From contig CAMLEF010000057.1 of assembly GCA_946478675.1 (NCBI GenBank), positions 1-17,301 of the forward strand: a DNA stretch of 17,301 nucleotides. The letters are read 5' to 3'. A program made the translations under genes and the position numbers. Positions within the stretch are counted from its first letter, which is position 1. Every line of letters starts with the position of its first letter. Below, one piece after another: positions 1 to 6,809 of the stretch. The DNA is from an uncultured Flavobacteriales bacterium (GTDB lineage Bacteria > Bacteroidota > Bacteroidia > Palsa-965). The notes under the pieces were generated by a model. The model was not told the DNA's origin, ran no database searches, and worked only from the letters and a program-made list of their open reading frames with translations.

Positions 1-60
1 CGAACAAACGGGGAAATGCTGTATGATATATTCCCTGGTGAAAACCGAACAGTTCCGGAA

Positions 61-118
61 TAGCCCCGATAGGAGCGGCACCCCGGAAGCGGAGCTGAGG
101 AGTATAGCGGATAGCCGG
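61..118 (-). repeat. Dispersed 3' element, copy A
   Basis: Read on the minus strand, this begins with CCGGCTATCCGCTATACTCC and ends with GGTGCCGCTCCTATCGGGGC. The same two end blocks occur at 2065-2150 (plus) and, more diverged, at 15045-15113 (minus). This copy has a short GC-rich middle with little obvious pairing. It starts 43 bp after the stop of the gene at 161-556 and lies in that gene's orientation. It may be an RNA-level 3' element or a small non-autonomous repeat. I recall similar words in other Bacteroidota genomes but could not check. Confidence 0.6.
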
Positions 119-160
119 ACCGTTATTCGATTGAAACGGCAACCGCTGCTGCTCCAAAGT

Positions 161-556
161 TCAGATGATCAACAGCAACAACATTTTCCCCGCAATCGCT
201 TTCATCACCGCTCTTGCGCCCACCCAGAAAATGTAAATGTTGTAGAACCACGATCGCTCCTTCGGAAGAAAAAGCTCCGCGTATTCCGGTTGCGTTTCGA
301 GGATGGCCGACATGTAGAGGATTTTCCTGCGGATGCCGCCCTGCGCTGCGTTCGAAAAACCGAGCGCGCTGTCGATGAGCCCGGCCGACCAGCGATGTTT
401 TACAAGAAAACGAAAAATTTTTTCCTCGCGCGGCGAAAGTTTGATCGGCTTTTTCTCATTCGCAGCGACGTACAACGCCACGGCTTTTTCGCCCGGCGGT
501 TTCCCGAGCAGATAACGGCCGAGCGCTTCAGCTTCCTGCGAAAGAGCAGCGTTCAT
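161..556 (-). CDS. Small uncharacterised protein, 131 aa, downstream of the DUF2304 gene
   Basis: I do not recognise a named family. The N-terminal two thirds is charged and helical-looking, with KLSPREEKIFRFLVKH near residues 39-54 and a GFSNAAQGGIRRKI stretch near 66-79. The C-terminus is hydrophobic (FYNIYIFWVGARAVMKAIAG, then a run of Leu and Ile), so it is probably a membrane-associated protein with one C-terminal segment. The ATG lies inside the stop region of the upstream DUF2304 gene (ATGA, 553-556), so the two are very likely co-transcribed and translationally coupled. That overlap fixes the start and suggests a shared membrane role. A repeat element follows 43 bp after the stop. Coding status is well supported by the overlap and normal composition; function is unknown. 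Confidence 0.75.
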   Translation of the reverse strand: MNAALSQEAEALGRYLLGKPPGEKAVALYVAANEKKPIKLSPREEKIFRFLVKHRWSAGLIDSALGFSNAAQGGIRRKILYMSAILETQPEYAELFLPKERSWFYNIYIFWVGARAVMKAIAGKMLLLLII

Positions 557-894
557 TTTTTGTCGCGGAATTTTTCTTTCAGCAGCGCGATGTCCTGCGA
601 AAGCGTCTTGTTCTGTTCCTGCAGCTTCGAGACGACGACGGAAAGATGCAGCAGGTAAATGAGGATGGCGAAAATGGCGCCGGTGAAAACGAGGTTCGGC
701 GGATCGAACACGCCCACGAGATGCGAAAGCACGTCGAGCCCTTTGCGCCAGAATGAAAACGCGATCAGCAGCACCGAGCAGACGATCCAGATGATCGCAT
801 ATTCCTCGCGCAATTTCCCGCGCACGATCAGGCTCCCGATGAAAGCGAGAAAAAGAAAGCTGGCGGCAATGGCGATGATCTGGATGCGGTCCAT
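553..894 (-). CDS. DUF2304 family small membrane protein, 113 aa
   Basis: The protein starts MDRIQIIAIAASFLFLAF and has three hydrophobic segments (about residues 5-24, 33-51 and 66-87). Between the first two lies the REEYAIIWIVCS block, typical of DUF2304 proteins. The last ~25 residues (SKLQEQNKTLSQDIALLKEK) form a short cytoplasmic coiled coil. DUF2304 proteins often sit beside polysaccharide or glycosyltransferase genes, but the molecular function is unknown. The frame stays open to 981, but residues before this ATG are encoded by the low-complexity repeat at 915-1021, so I chose 894. TACCTTTA at 900-907 on the minus strand resembles the Bacteroidota -7 box (7 of 8) and would give an almost leaderless mRNA. 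Its stop overlaps the next gene by ATGA. Confidence 0.8.
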   Translation of the reverse strand: MDRIQIIAIAASFLFLAFIGSLIVRGKLREEYAIIWIVCSVLLIAFSFWRKGLDVLSHLVGVFDPPNLVFTGAIFAILIYLLHLSVVVSKLQEQNKTLSQDIALLKEKFRDKK

Positions 895-914
895 TTGGCT
901 AAAGGTAGAAAAAA

Positions 915-1021
915 CGGTCGGGCGGTCTTCGGTCAGTTGTCGGTCTTCAGTCTTCAGTCCGTAGTAGTTTGGGTATTTCACTGCCGATTGCCAACCGACC
1001 GACCGACTGACTGACCGACCG
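915..1021. repeat. GACC/GACT simple-repeat intergenic region with inverted halves
   Basis: The left half is made of CGGTC, GGTCAG, TCGGTC and CTTCAGT words; the right half (994-1021) is a run of GACC and GACT tetramers. The two halves are roughly reverse complementary, so the region could fold into a long imperfect hairpin. It fills the gap between the paaY stop and the DUF2304 gene start, where it may act as a terminator for paaY. No gene is apparent. Confidence 0.55.
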
Positions 1022-1023
1022 TT

Positions 1024-1617
1024 CTACTGCTTCGATTCGTTCCACGTTTTATAAATGTCCTGCTGCTTCGGGCGGTCCTTCGGAATTTCGCGCAGCGGTT
1101 CGCAGGCTTTGAGCGTGGCGTACAATTCCGACGGCAGCTGCTGGTAGAGTTGCGTGCCTTTCGTTTTCCACGCGATCATTTCGTCGCTGATGTCTTTGAT
1201 GATCTTGCCGGGATTGCCGACGACGAGCTTGCGCGCGGGAATGATCGTGTCGGCGGTGATCAGCGCCAGCGCGCCCACGATGCATTCGTCGCCGAGCACC
1301 ACGTTGTCCATCAGCACCGCGTTCATGCCGACGAGACAGTTGCGTCCGATCGTTGCGCCGTGCACGATAGCGCCGTGACCGATATGCGCGCTTTCCATCA
1401 GGCGGATGCTCACGCCGGGAAACATGTGAATGGTGCAATTCTCCTGCACGTTGCAGCCGTCCCCGATGATGATCTCTCCCCAATCGCCGCGGATGGCAGC
1501 GCCGGGACCGACGTACACGTTTTTACCAATGATGACGTTGCCGGTAACGGCGGCCTGCGGATGAATGAAAGAAGATTCGTGGATGACGGGGCGGTAGCCG
1601 TTGAATTCGTAGATCAT
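1024..1617 (-). CDS. paaY: PaaY-type hexapeptide-repeat protein (gamma-carbonic anhydrase-like thioesterase)
   Basis: A 197-residue left-handed beta-helix protein built from imperfect hexapeptide repeats over residues ~17-140 (VIIGKNVYVGPGAAIRGD, then HIGHGAIVHGATIG and onward). His64, His81 and His86 match the three zinc ligands of gamma-class carbonic anhydrases, with the usual five-residue spacing of the last pair. It follows E. coli PaaY from memory, including VGMNAVLMDNVVLGDECIVGA and the C-terminal EPLREIP block. PaaY is known as a thioesterase that relieves dead-end CoA products of phenylacetate catabolism; this role is inferred. It lies apart from the other paa genes. TAAATTCG at 1622-1629 on the minus strand, one base off the -7 consensus, ends 4 nt before the ATG, suggesting a nearly leaderless message. 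It is divergent from the SWIM-like gene across a perfect palindrome. Confidence 0.88.
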   Translation of the reverse strand: MIYEFNGYRPVIHESSFIHPQAAVTGNVIIGKNVYVGPGAAIRGDWGEIIIGDGCNVQENCTIHMFPGVSIRLMESAHIGHGAIVHGATIGRNCLVGMNAVLMDNVVLGDECIVGALALITADTIIPARKLVVGNPGKIIKDISDEMIAWKTKGTQLYQQLPSELYATLKACEPLREIPKDRPKQQDIYKTWNESKQ

Positions 1618-1623
1618 GAAACG

Positions 1624-1672
1624 AATTTACAATGTTGGTCCGGGTTTGATACCCGGACCAACATTGTAAATT
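1624..1672. repeat. Perfect 22 bp inverted repeat with 5 nt loop between divergent genes
   Basis: Arms at 1624-1645 and 1651-1672 are exact reverse complements around the loop TTGAT. Inner arm words are GGTCCGGGT and ACCCGGACC; outer words are AATTTACAATGTT and AACATTGTAAATT. The repeat fills almost the whole 62 bp between the paaY start (1617) and the SWIM-like gene start (1680), and its outer arms supply -7-like boxes to both sides. It could be a cruciform, a dimeric operator or a dispersed palindrome. Confidence 0.95.
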
Positions 1673-1674
1673 TG
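1645..1674 (+). promoter_or_regulatory. Bacteroidota-type promoter of the SWIM-like gene
   Basis: TTTG at 1645-1648 (-33 element) is followed after 18 nt by TAAATTTG at 1667-1674, an exact match to the -7 consensus TAnnTTTG. The ATG begins 6 nt after the box, so transcription should start at or very near the start codon. The -33 element lies in and beside the palindrome loop and the -7 box overlaps its right arm, so anything binding or extruding the palindrome would affect this promoter. Confidence 0.7.
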
Positions 1675-1679
1675 CACCC

Positions 1680-2012
1680 ATGGAAGAACCGATCACCATT
1701 GAGAATTTCCGGAACGAGCTGGACGAGGCTGTGATCGGGCGCGGATGGATCTATTACAACAACGGCTGGGTAAAAGAGCCGCGCGAAATCATGCCGGGCT
1801 ATTTCGAATGCCGCGTGGAGGAAGTGAACCCGCATGCCGTAAGCTACACCATCAACGAAGACGGAACGTTCACCGACATCTTCTGCACCTGCGACGACAA
1901 AGCGCACGAAGTCTGCCGTCAAATGGCGGCGGTGCTCATCATGTACGAAGCGAAAAAAGCGGAAGCGGAGAAGCCGGTCACGTGGGAGGATATCGAGAAG
2001 GAAAAACGTTAG
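1680..2012 (+). CDS. Small SWIM zinc-finger-like protein, 110 aa
   Basis: The segment FCTCDDKAHEVCRQMAAVLIMYE (residues 68-90) looks like the SWIM domain (CxCx(n)CxH followed by a hydrophobic helix), with Cys69, Cys71 and Cys79. The expected final His is Gln81; His76, three residues before Cys79, could be a replacement ligand. Before it lie residues typical of SWIM-adjacent regions: GRGWIYYNNGWV near 20-31, then beta-like stretches. The C-terminus is acidic and lysine-rich. SWIM domains bind DNA or protein partners, so a regulatory or nucleic-acid role is possible but unproven. It is a single gene with its own promoter and apparently a near-leaderless start. A dispersed element follows 53 bp after the stop. 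Confidence is good for coding, moderate for the domain. Confidence 0.72.
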   Translation: MEEPITIENFRNELDEAVIGRGWIYYNNGWVKEPREIMPGYFECRVEEVNPHAVSYTINEDGTFTDIFCTCDDKAHEVCRQMAAVLIMYEAKKAEAEKPVTWEDIEKEKR

Positions 2013-2064
2013 CGAAAAATTTTCCGGAGGAAGAGGCGATAGCAGTTCCCAGCGAAAGCAGCAT

Positions 2065-2150
2065 CCCGCTATGCGCTATACTCCTCGGGTGCAGCAGAAC
2101 TTGCTCCGCTGCGTTCGCTACACCCTGCGGGGTGCCGCTCCTATCGGGCC
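2065..2150 (+). repeat. Dispersed 3' element, copy B (with internal hairpin)
   Basis: It begins CCCGCTATGCGCTATACTCC and ends GGTGCCGCTCCTATCGGGCC, matching copy A end to end. Between the ends lies an imperfect hairpin, GGGTGCAGC (2088-2096) facing GCTACACCC (2117-2125). It starts 53 bp after the stop of the SWIM-like gene, in the same orientation. Confidence 0.65.
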
Positions 2151-2180
2151 TGGCAGGAAGAGTTCGGCAATTTCAAAGGA

Positions 2181-2411
2181 GAATCCGCGTAATCCGTGAA
2201 AAAAATAAAACCGCAAAGTCGCAAAGGACGCAAAGAAATACGCAGAGAGTAAATCCGTTTAATCCGCGGCTGAATTTCTTGGTGTCTTAGTGCCTTGGTG
2301 GCGAATTTTTTTAGCCACCAAGACGCCAAGGCACTAAGTTTTTCGAAGAACTTGAAAAATTTCTTCGCTTATTTTTTTTAACCTGTAGTGAATTCGCGTA
2401 ATCCGCGGCTA
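2181..2411. repeat. Mosaic of intergenic repeat words upstream of recQ
   Basis: The gap 2013-2566 holds no credible gene. Beyond copy B it contains direct copies of an AATCCGCGTAATCCGTG-like word (2182-2198, 2252-2270, 2391-2410), a run of CGCAAAG words (2211-2247), and an inverted pair CTTAGTGCCTTGG (2286-2298) with CCAAGGCACTAAG (2326-2338). A nested alternative pair is CTTGGTGGC (2294-2302) with GCCACCAAG (2314-2322). I recall such words as dispersed repeats in environmental Bacteroidota and Chlorobi genomes; that was not checked here. Confidence 0.6.
2344..2379 (+). terminator. Possible intrinsic terminator upstream of recQ
   Basis: CGAAGAA (2344-2350) and TTCTTCG (2361-2367) form a 7 bp stem with a 10 nt loop, followed by a T-rich stretch at 2368-2379. 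It is 330 bp past the SWIM-like gene, so it would end read-through rather than act as the primary terminator. The stem is weak. Confidence 0.35.
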
Positions 2412-2507
2412 CTTTTTACCAGATTTCCACAAAGCTTCTGCATCCACCGCACCTCCCGTAATTTTACCCGACAACAAACGTTTACAAGCGATTATATCCA
2501 TTTGCAA

Positions 2508-2539
2508 TTTGGTTTCCCCGAAATCCCGTAACACTTTTG
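2508..2539 (+). promoter_or_regulatory. Candidate recQ promoter
   Basis: TTTG at 2508-2511 followed after 20 nt by CACTTTTG at 2532-2539 fits the Bacteroidota -33/-7 arrangement with one mismatch in the -7 box. It would give a 5' leader of about 20 nt before the ATG at 2567. Confidence 0.45.
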
Positions 2540-2566
2540 CGGCCTTGAATTTTTAAACCCGACAGT

Positions 2567-4837
2567 ATGATCATGGAAGATGTAAGACAGGACGCGCACA
2601 GGATTCTGAAAGATTATTTCGGCTACGACACGTTCCGCCCGCTGCAGGAAGAAATTATCCGCACCATCCTGCAGAAAAAAGATGCGCTGGTGCTCATGCC
2701 CACCGGCGGCGGAAAATCACTTTGCTACCAGGTGCCGGCGCTGATGCAAGACGGCGTGTGCCTCGTCGTTTCGCCGCTCATCGCGCTGATGAAAGACCAG
2801 GTGCTCGCGCTCAAAGCCAACGGCATCTCGGCCGCCGCGCTCAATTCCACGCTCTCGCCGCAGGAATCCGCCGAAGTCATGCGCGATTGCGAAAACGGGA
2901 AAATCAAATTGCTGTACCTCTCGCCGGAAAAGCTGCTCACCGAAATTTCCATCCTCAGGCTCGCGATGAAAATTTCGTTCGTGGCCGTCGACGAAGCGCA
3001 CTGCATTTCTTCCTGGGGCCACGACTTCCGCCCGGAGTATACGCAGCTTCATAAATTGCGCGAGCTGCTGCCCGGCATTCCCGTTATGGCGCTCACCGCA
3101 ACTGCGGATAAAGTCACGCGCAAAGACATCATCACGCAATTGCGGCTGTACGATCCTGCGGTATTCATCAGCTCGTTCAACCGCCCGAACATTTCGCTCA
3201 GCGTGCGCAGCGCCGTTACGGGAAAATACAAGCACCGCGAAATCGTGTCGTTCCTCGAGCAGCACGAAGGCGAATCCGGCATCATTTACTGCATGAGCCG
3301 CAAAGCCACCGAAGAGCTTGCCACGAAGCTCCGCGCGGAAGGATTCAGCATCGCTTATTACCACGCCGGCATGCCCAACGACGAACGCGACCGTGTGCAG
3401 GAAGATTTCATCAACGACCGCGTGCAGATCATCTGCGCGACGATCGCTTTCGGCATGGGCATCGACAAATCGAACGTGCGCTGGGTGATCCACTACAACA
3501 TGCCGAAGAACATGGAAGGCTATTACCAGGAGATCGGCCGCGCGGGAAGGGACGGGGAGAAGGCCGATGCGCTGCTGTTCTACAACGTCGGCGACCTGGT
3601 CTTCCTCACGAAAATCGCGCAGGATTCCGGGCAGCAGGAATTGAACCTCGCCAAGCTGCAGCGCATCCAGCAATTTGCGGAAGCCGTGAATTGCCGGCGA
3701 AAGATCCTGCTCGGTTACTTCGGTGAAGCGCTGCAGGAAAATTGCGGCAACTGCGACGTCTGCAACAATCCCGTTCCGCTCATCGACGGCACCGTCATTG
3801 CGCAGATGGCGCTTTCGGCTGCGATCCGTGTGAAAGAAGAAGCCAGTGTAAATCTTCTCATCGATGTGTTGCGCGGTTCTTCGAAATCGGAAATTTTCGA
3901 GCGCGGTTATCACCAGATAAAAACATACGGCGCGGGCAAACAATATTCCTTCCGCGAATGGCAGCATTACCTGCTGCAGCTGCTGAACCTCGGCCTCTTC
4001 GAGATGGCGTACGACGAAGGTTTTGCGCTGAAAGTAACGGAGTACGGCCGCGAAGTCGTTTCCGGGAAAACGAAGATCCAGCTCGGAGCAGCCGTGCGCG
4101 AAATGAAACCCGAGCCGCGTCCCGTCGAGCGCCGCAAGCTCACCGTGCGCCAGCGTTATTTCGAAGACCTCGAAACCGCGGTGGAAGAACGCAATTACAA
4201 GCGCGAGGTCGACCGTCGTTTTCGCGATGAGCTCATCGGTGAAGAGCTGGACGACGAAGACAGCGATGTGCTTTTCGAAAAGCTGCGCCGTCTCCGCCTG
4301 CAAATCGCGAAAGACGAATCCGTGCCGCCGTACGTGGTGTTCTCCGACGCTTCGCTGCGCGACATGATCGATTCGCGTCCTACGTCGCCCATTGAAATGC
4401 TCGCGGTTTCCGGTGTCGGGCAGAAGAAGATGGAGCAGTACGGCATTCGTTTCATCAACGCCATCCGCGAGCACGAACGCATGGCCCCGCTGGAAGGAAC
4501 CGTTTCCATTCCTGCAAAAGCCGAATCGCCGAAACGGGAAAAAGGATCGACGTACAAAGAAACGCTTCGTCTTTACCAGGAAGGAAAAACGGTAGACGCG
4601 ATCGCCGCCGAGCGACAGCTGAACCCGGTCACGATCTGGTCGCACATCGTCCTGCTTTGCAACGACGGCAAGATCGATCCGAAAGAAATCGTTCCCGAAG
4701 AGATTGTTTCGAAAGTGCGTGCGGTGCTGCCGGCCGAGCGCGGGGAGAAAATGCTGTCCGCATTATTCGTCGCGCTCGAAGAGAAAGTGCCGTTCCATCT
4801 CATCCGGCTGGCGCTGGTCATTATCGATAAGAAGTAG
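2567..4837 (+). CDS. recQ: ATP-dependent DNA helicase RecQ
   Basis: A 756-residue superfamily 2 3'-5' helicase for recombination and replication-fork repair. The Q-motif region is FRPLQEEII (23-31), followed by Walker A PTGGGKS with Lys50, DEAH at 142-145, the aromatic-rich loop SWGHDFRPEY just after, and helicase domain 2 ending with the QEIGRAGRDG arginine-finger motif. The RecQ zinc site follows near residues 375-403 (one Cys, then CGNCDVC), then a winged-helix RQC region to ~510. An HRDC domain (570-650, with EMLAVSGVGQKKMEQYG) comes next. The C-terminal ~90 residues (ETLRLYQEGKTVDAIAAERQ onward) form a second helix-turn-helix, an arrangement seen in Bacteroidota RecQ. All core motifs are intact. 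An alternative ATG lies two codons downstream (2573). It is monocistronic and convergent with the phosphatase gene, with a strong hairpin between them. Confidence 0.96.
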   Translation: MIMEDVRQDAHRILKDYFGYDTFRPLQEEIIRTILQKKDALVLMPTGGGKSLCYQVPALMQDGVCLVVSPLIALMKDQVLALKANGISAAALNSTLSPQESAEVMRDCENGKIKLLYLSPEKLLTEISILRLAMKISFVAVDEAHCISSWGHDFRPEYTQLHKLRELLPGIPVMALTATADKVTRKDIITQLRLYDPAVFISSFNRPNISLSVRSAVTGKYKHREIVSFLEQHEGESGIIYCMSRKATEELATKLRAEGFSIAYYHAGMPNDERDRVQEDFINDRVQIICATIAFGMGIDKSNVRWVIHYNMPKNMEGYYQEIGRAGRDGEKADALLFYNVGDLVFLTKIAQDSGQQELNLAKLQRIQQFAEAVNCRRKILLGYFGEALQENCGNCDVCNNPVPLIDGTVIAQMALSAAIRVKEEASVNLLIDVLRGSSKSEIFERGYHQIKTYGAGKQYSFREWQHYLLQLLNLGLFEMAYDEGFALKVTEYGREVVSGKTKIQLGAAVREMKPEPRPVERRKLTVRQRYFEDLETAVEERNYKREVDRRFRDELIGEELDDEDSDVLFEKLRRLRLQIAKDESVPPYVVFSDASLRDMIDSRPTSPIEMLAVSGVGQKKMEQYGIRFINAIREHERMAPLEGTVSIPAKAESPKREKGSTYKETLRLYQEGKTVDAIAAERQLNPVTIWSHIVLLCNDGKIDPKEIVPEEIVSKVRAVLPAERGEKMLSALFVALEEKVPFHLIRLALVIIDKK

Positions 4838-4847
4838 TTGGGAAAAT

Positions 4848-4908
4848 AACCACGGAGACACGGAGGCACGGAGTGTTGCATTCTCCGTGCCTCCGTGTCT
4901 CCGTGGTT
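4848..4908. terminator. Bidirectional hairpin, perfect 26 bp arms, of the ACGGAGACACGGAGG repeat family
   Basis: The arms 4848-4873 and 4883-4908 are exact reverse complements around a 9 nt loop, built from CACGGAG and ACACGGAGG words. T-rich sequence follows on both strands (TTTTT at 4912-4916 on plus; TTATTTT on minus). It sits between the stops of the convergent recQ and SpoIIE-type genes, so it can serve both as an intrinsic terminator. A diverged second copy is at 14951-15009. Confidence 0.85.
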
Positions 4909-4914
4909 CAGTTT

Positions 4915-6711
4915 TTAAACGCGCACCCCGATCACGCACACGTCATCCACCTGCTCGTGCGGGCCCATCCAGCTGAGGAATGAAGTTTCAATCTCGCTGT
5001 GCTGGTCTTCCATCGGCTTATGCGCGATCGACTGCAGCATCTCCTGCAGTTTTTTCATCTTGAATTTTTTGCCCTGCGGACCGCCGAACTGGTCGGCATA
5101 TCCGTCGCTGAAAAGGTAGAACATCGCTTTGCCTTTCGTTTTCACCGTATGGCTGACGAACGGTTCTTCCGTCAGCGATTTGATGCCGCCGATGGAGTAC
5201 ATGCCGCTGCGGATCGTCTTCATGCCTTCTTCGTCGCAGTAGTACAGGGGGCGAACGGCGCCGGAGAACGTGACTTCACGCGTCGCGCGGTTCACGCAGA
5301 GCAGCGCGATGTCCATGCCGTCGCGTACGTCGCGCATTTCGCCGGCCGATTCTTTGTTGAGCGTCGTGGCGATCTTCTGGTGGAGCTGGTTCAGGATTTC
5401 GCCCGGATCGAGCACGCCGGATTCGTTGACGAGCTGGTTCAGGAAATTGAAGCCGATCATCGACACCAGCGAGCCGGGAACGCCGTGGCCGGTGCAGTCG
5501 GCCGCTGCGATATACACGCGGTCGCCGCTTTGCGCATACCAGTAAAAATCGCCGCTCACGATATCACGCGGGCGATAGAAGACGAACGAATCGGGAAAGC
5601 TTTTGCGGATGTCCTGCAGCGAAGGCAGCAGTGAATCCTGGATGCGTTTCGCGTAGTTGATGCTGTCGACGATCTCTTTGTTCTTCTGCTCGATGATCTC
5701 TTTCTGCAGTGTGATCTCGCGGTTCGATTTTTTCTTCTGCGAATAGCTCCAGTACAGCAATCCCGCCACCACCAGCAGCACCAGCGAACCGACGATGAAG
5801 ACCGTCAGCGTTTGTCCCGTCTTTTCGATCGTCGCATCTTTCTGCTCGATCTCGGCGGCCGCCTGCGTTTTCTGTTGCTCGAGCAGCTGGATATACGCGA
5901 GCTGGTTGCGCTGCAATTCGGCTTCGCGGAAATCGGCAGCGTCGGGATACTTCGTCATGAAGCTGTCGTACGCCGCGATCGTATTCAGCTTTTTCGCTTC
6001 GATGAATTCGAGTGCGGCCAGCGCCGTTTTCGCTTCGTCGAGCTCTTCGGCATCGGGATATTTACTGATGAAATCGTTCAGCGCGTCGACCGTATTGGCG
6101 GCTTTCGCTTTCTGGAAGGCGAGCATGTTGCGCGTTCGGATGGCGCGTTCGGCGTCTTTGCTGCCGGGATTTTTTCGGATGAATTCGTCGAGCTTCGCTT
6201 CGGAGTTGGAAGCGTTCGCATTGAAGAACGACAGTTGCGCGAGCAGCTCTTTCGCCGCAGGCACGTTCGGGCTGTTGGGATATTTCTTGATGAAATTGCT
6301 CAGCGCTTCCGTCGAGTTATCCGCGGCCGCACTGCTGAACAATTCATCGTCGATCTTCCACGCCAGCTGATCGATCGTGTTCTGGTCGACGCCGAGCTTT
6401 GAAAGGGAAGCGGACGTTTTCGCATCGACGTTCGCATAATTGCGCTGCGCCACCGAAATGTGCGAATACGCTTTCGCCGGATCGAAACCTTTGTAATCTT
6501 TCGCGAAATAAATTTTTGCCAGGCCGTAATGCGCGCCCACGCCCGAGCTGTCGGACGAAAGCATGCCGTTGAAGATCTCGATGCCTTTATCGTAATTGTT
6601 TTTCTCGATCGCGCGGAAACCTTTCTGCAAATCGCTCATGAAGAGCTGCAGCTGGGCGTGGGCGGGAAAAAACAAGACAAGAAGAACGAAAAAAGAAAGA
6701 ATACGTTTCAT
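4915..6711 (-). CDS. Membrane-anchored SpoIIE/PP2C-type serine phosphatase with periplasmic repeat domain
   Basis: A 598-residue signalling protein. A signal peptide (1-19, FFPAHA/Q) is followed by a TPR-like helical region (30-120), then four tandem repeats of exactly 37 residues whose F[IM].K.P cores start at 140, 177, 214 and 251. One membrane helix follows (302-320), then a short coiled-coil linker with IVDSINYAKRIQDSLLP (347-363), which often precedes PP2C-type domains in Bacteroidota. The SpoIIE-like catalytic domain (~380-598) keeps the metal-binding acids: GDFYW (Asp388), ADCTGHG (Asp405), DGMD (464-467), FSDGYAD (Asp536) and VDD (589-590). It probably senses an envelope cue and dephosphorylates a cytoplasmic partner such as an anti-sigma antagonist; no partner is encoded nearby. 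An exact -7 box lies at 6734-6741. Confidence 0.9.
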   Translation of the reverse strand: MKRILSFFVLLVLFFPAHAQLQLFMSDLQKGFRAIEKNNYDKGIEIFNGMLSSDSSGVGAHYGLAKIYFAKDYKGFDPAKAYSHISVAQRNYANVDAKTSASLSKLGVDQNTIDQLAWKIDDELFSSAAADNSTEALSNFIKKYPNSPNVPAAKELLAQLSFFNANASNSEAKLDEFIRKNPGSKDAERAIRTRNMLAFQKAKAANTVDALNDFISKYPDAEELDEAKTALAALEFIEAKKLNTIAAYDSFMTKYPDAADFREAELQRNQLAYIQLLEQQKTQAAAEIEQKDATIEKTGQTLTVFIVGSLVLLVVAGLLYWSYSQKKKSNREITLQKEIIEQKNKEIVDSINYAKRIQDSLLPSLQDIRKSFPDSFVFYRPRDIVSGDFYWYAQSGDRVYIAAADCTGHGVPGSLVSMIGFNFLNQLVNESGVLDPGEILNQLHQKIATTLNKESAGEMRDVRDGMDIALLCVNRATREVTFSGAVRPLYYCDEEGMKTIRSGMYSIGGIKSLTEEPFVSHTVKTKGKAMFYLFSDGYADQFGGPQGKKFKMKKLQEMLQSIAHKPMEDQHSEIETSFLSWMGPHEQVDDVCVIGVRV

Positions 6712-6733
6712 GGATGCGGGTGAAATTGCCGGT

Positions 6734-6741
6734 CAAAGTTA
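6734..6741 (-). promoter_or_regulatory. -7 box upstream of the SpoIIE-type gene
   Basis: On the minus strand this reads TAACTTTG, an exact TAnnTTTG match, placing the transcript start about 15 nt before the ATG at 6711. A TTTG lies only 13 nt upstream, closer than the usual 17-23, so the -33 element is uncertain. The box suggests the gene has its own promoter rather than relying on the paaJ unit. The rest of 6712-6809 shows nothing else. Confidence 0.5.
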
Positions 6742-6809
6742 CGGCATCCCGCAGCAAACGGACGGCATTCCGACGAAACTTTAGTGAAAGAAAAGCAGGA
6801 GTTTTCCTG

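Noticed and set aside
23..658. 211-codon plus-strand open frame at the left edge
   Set aside because: It is antisense to two overlapping minus-strand genes and runs through repeat copy A; its product is Arg/Phe-rich and featureless.
2717..4645. 642-codon open frame antisense to recQ
   Set aside because: Its product is rich in Arg, His, Phe and Val without motifs, as expected opposite a GC-biased real gene; recQ in the other strand has all its domains.
4848..4908. Possible insertion-sequence terminal repeat
   Set aside because: No transposase or target duplication is present; a hairpin between convergent stops with flanking T-tracts is explained as a terminator repeat.
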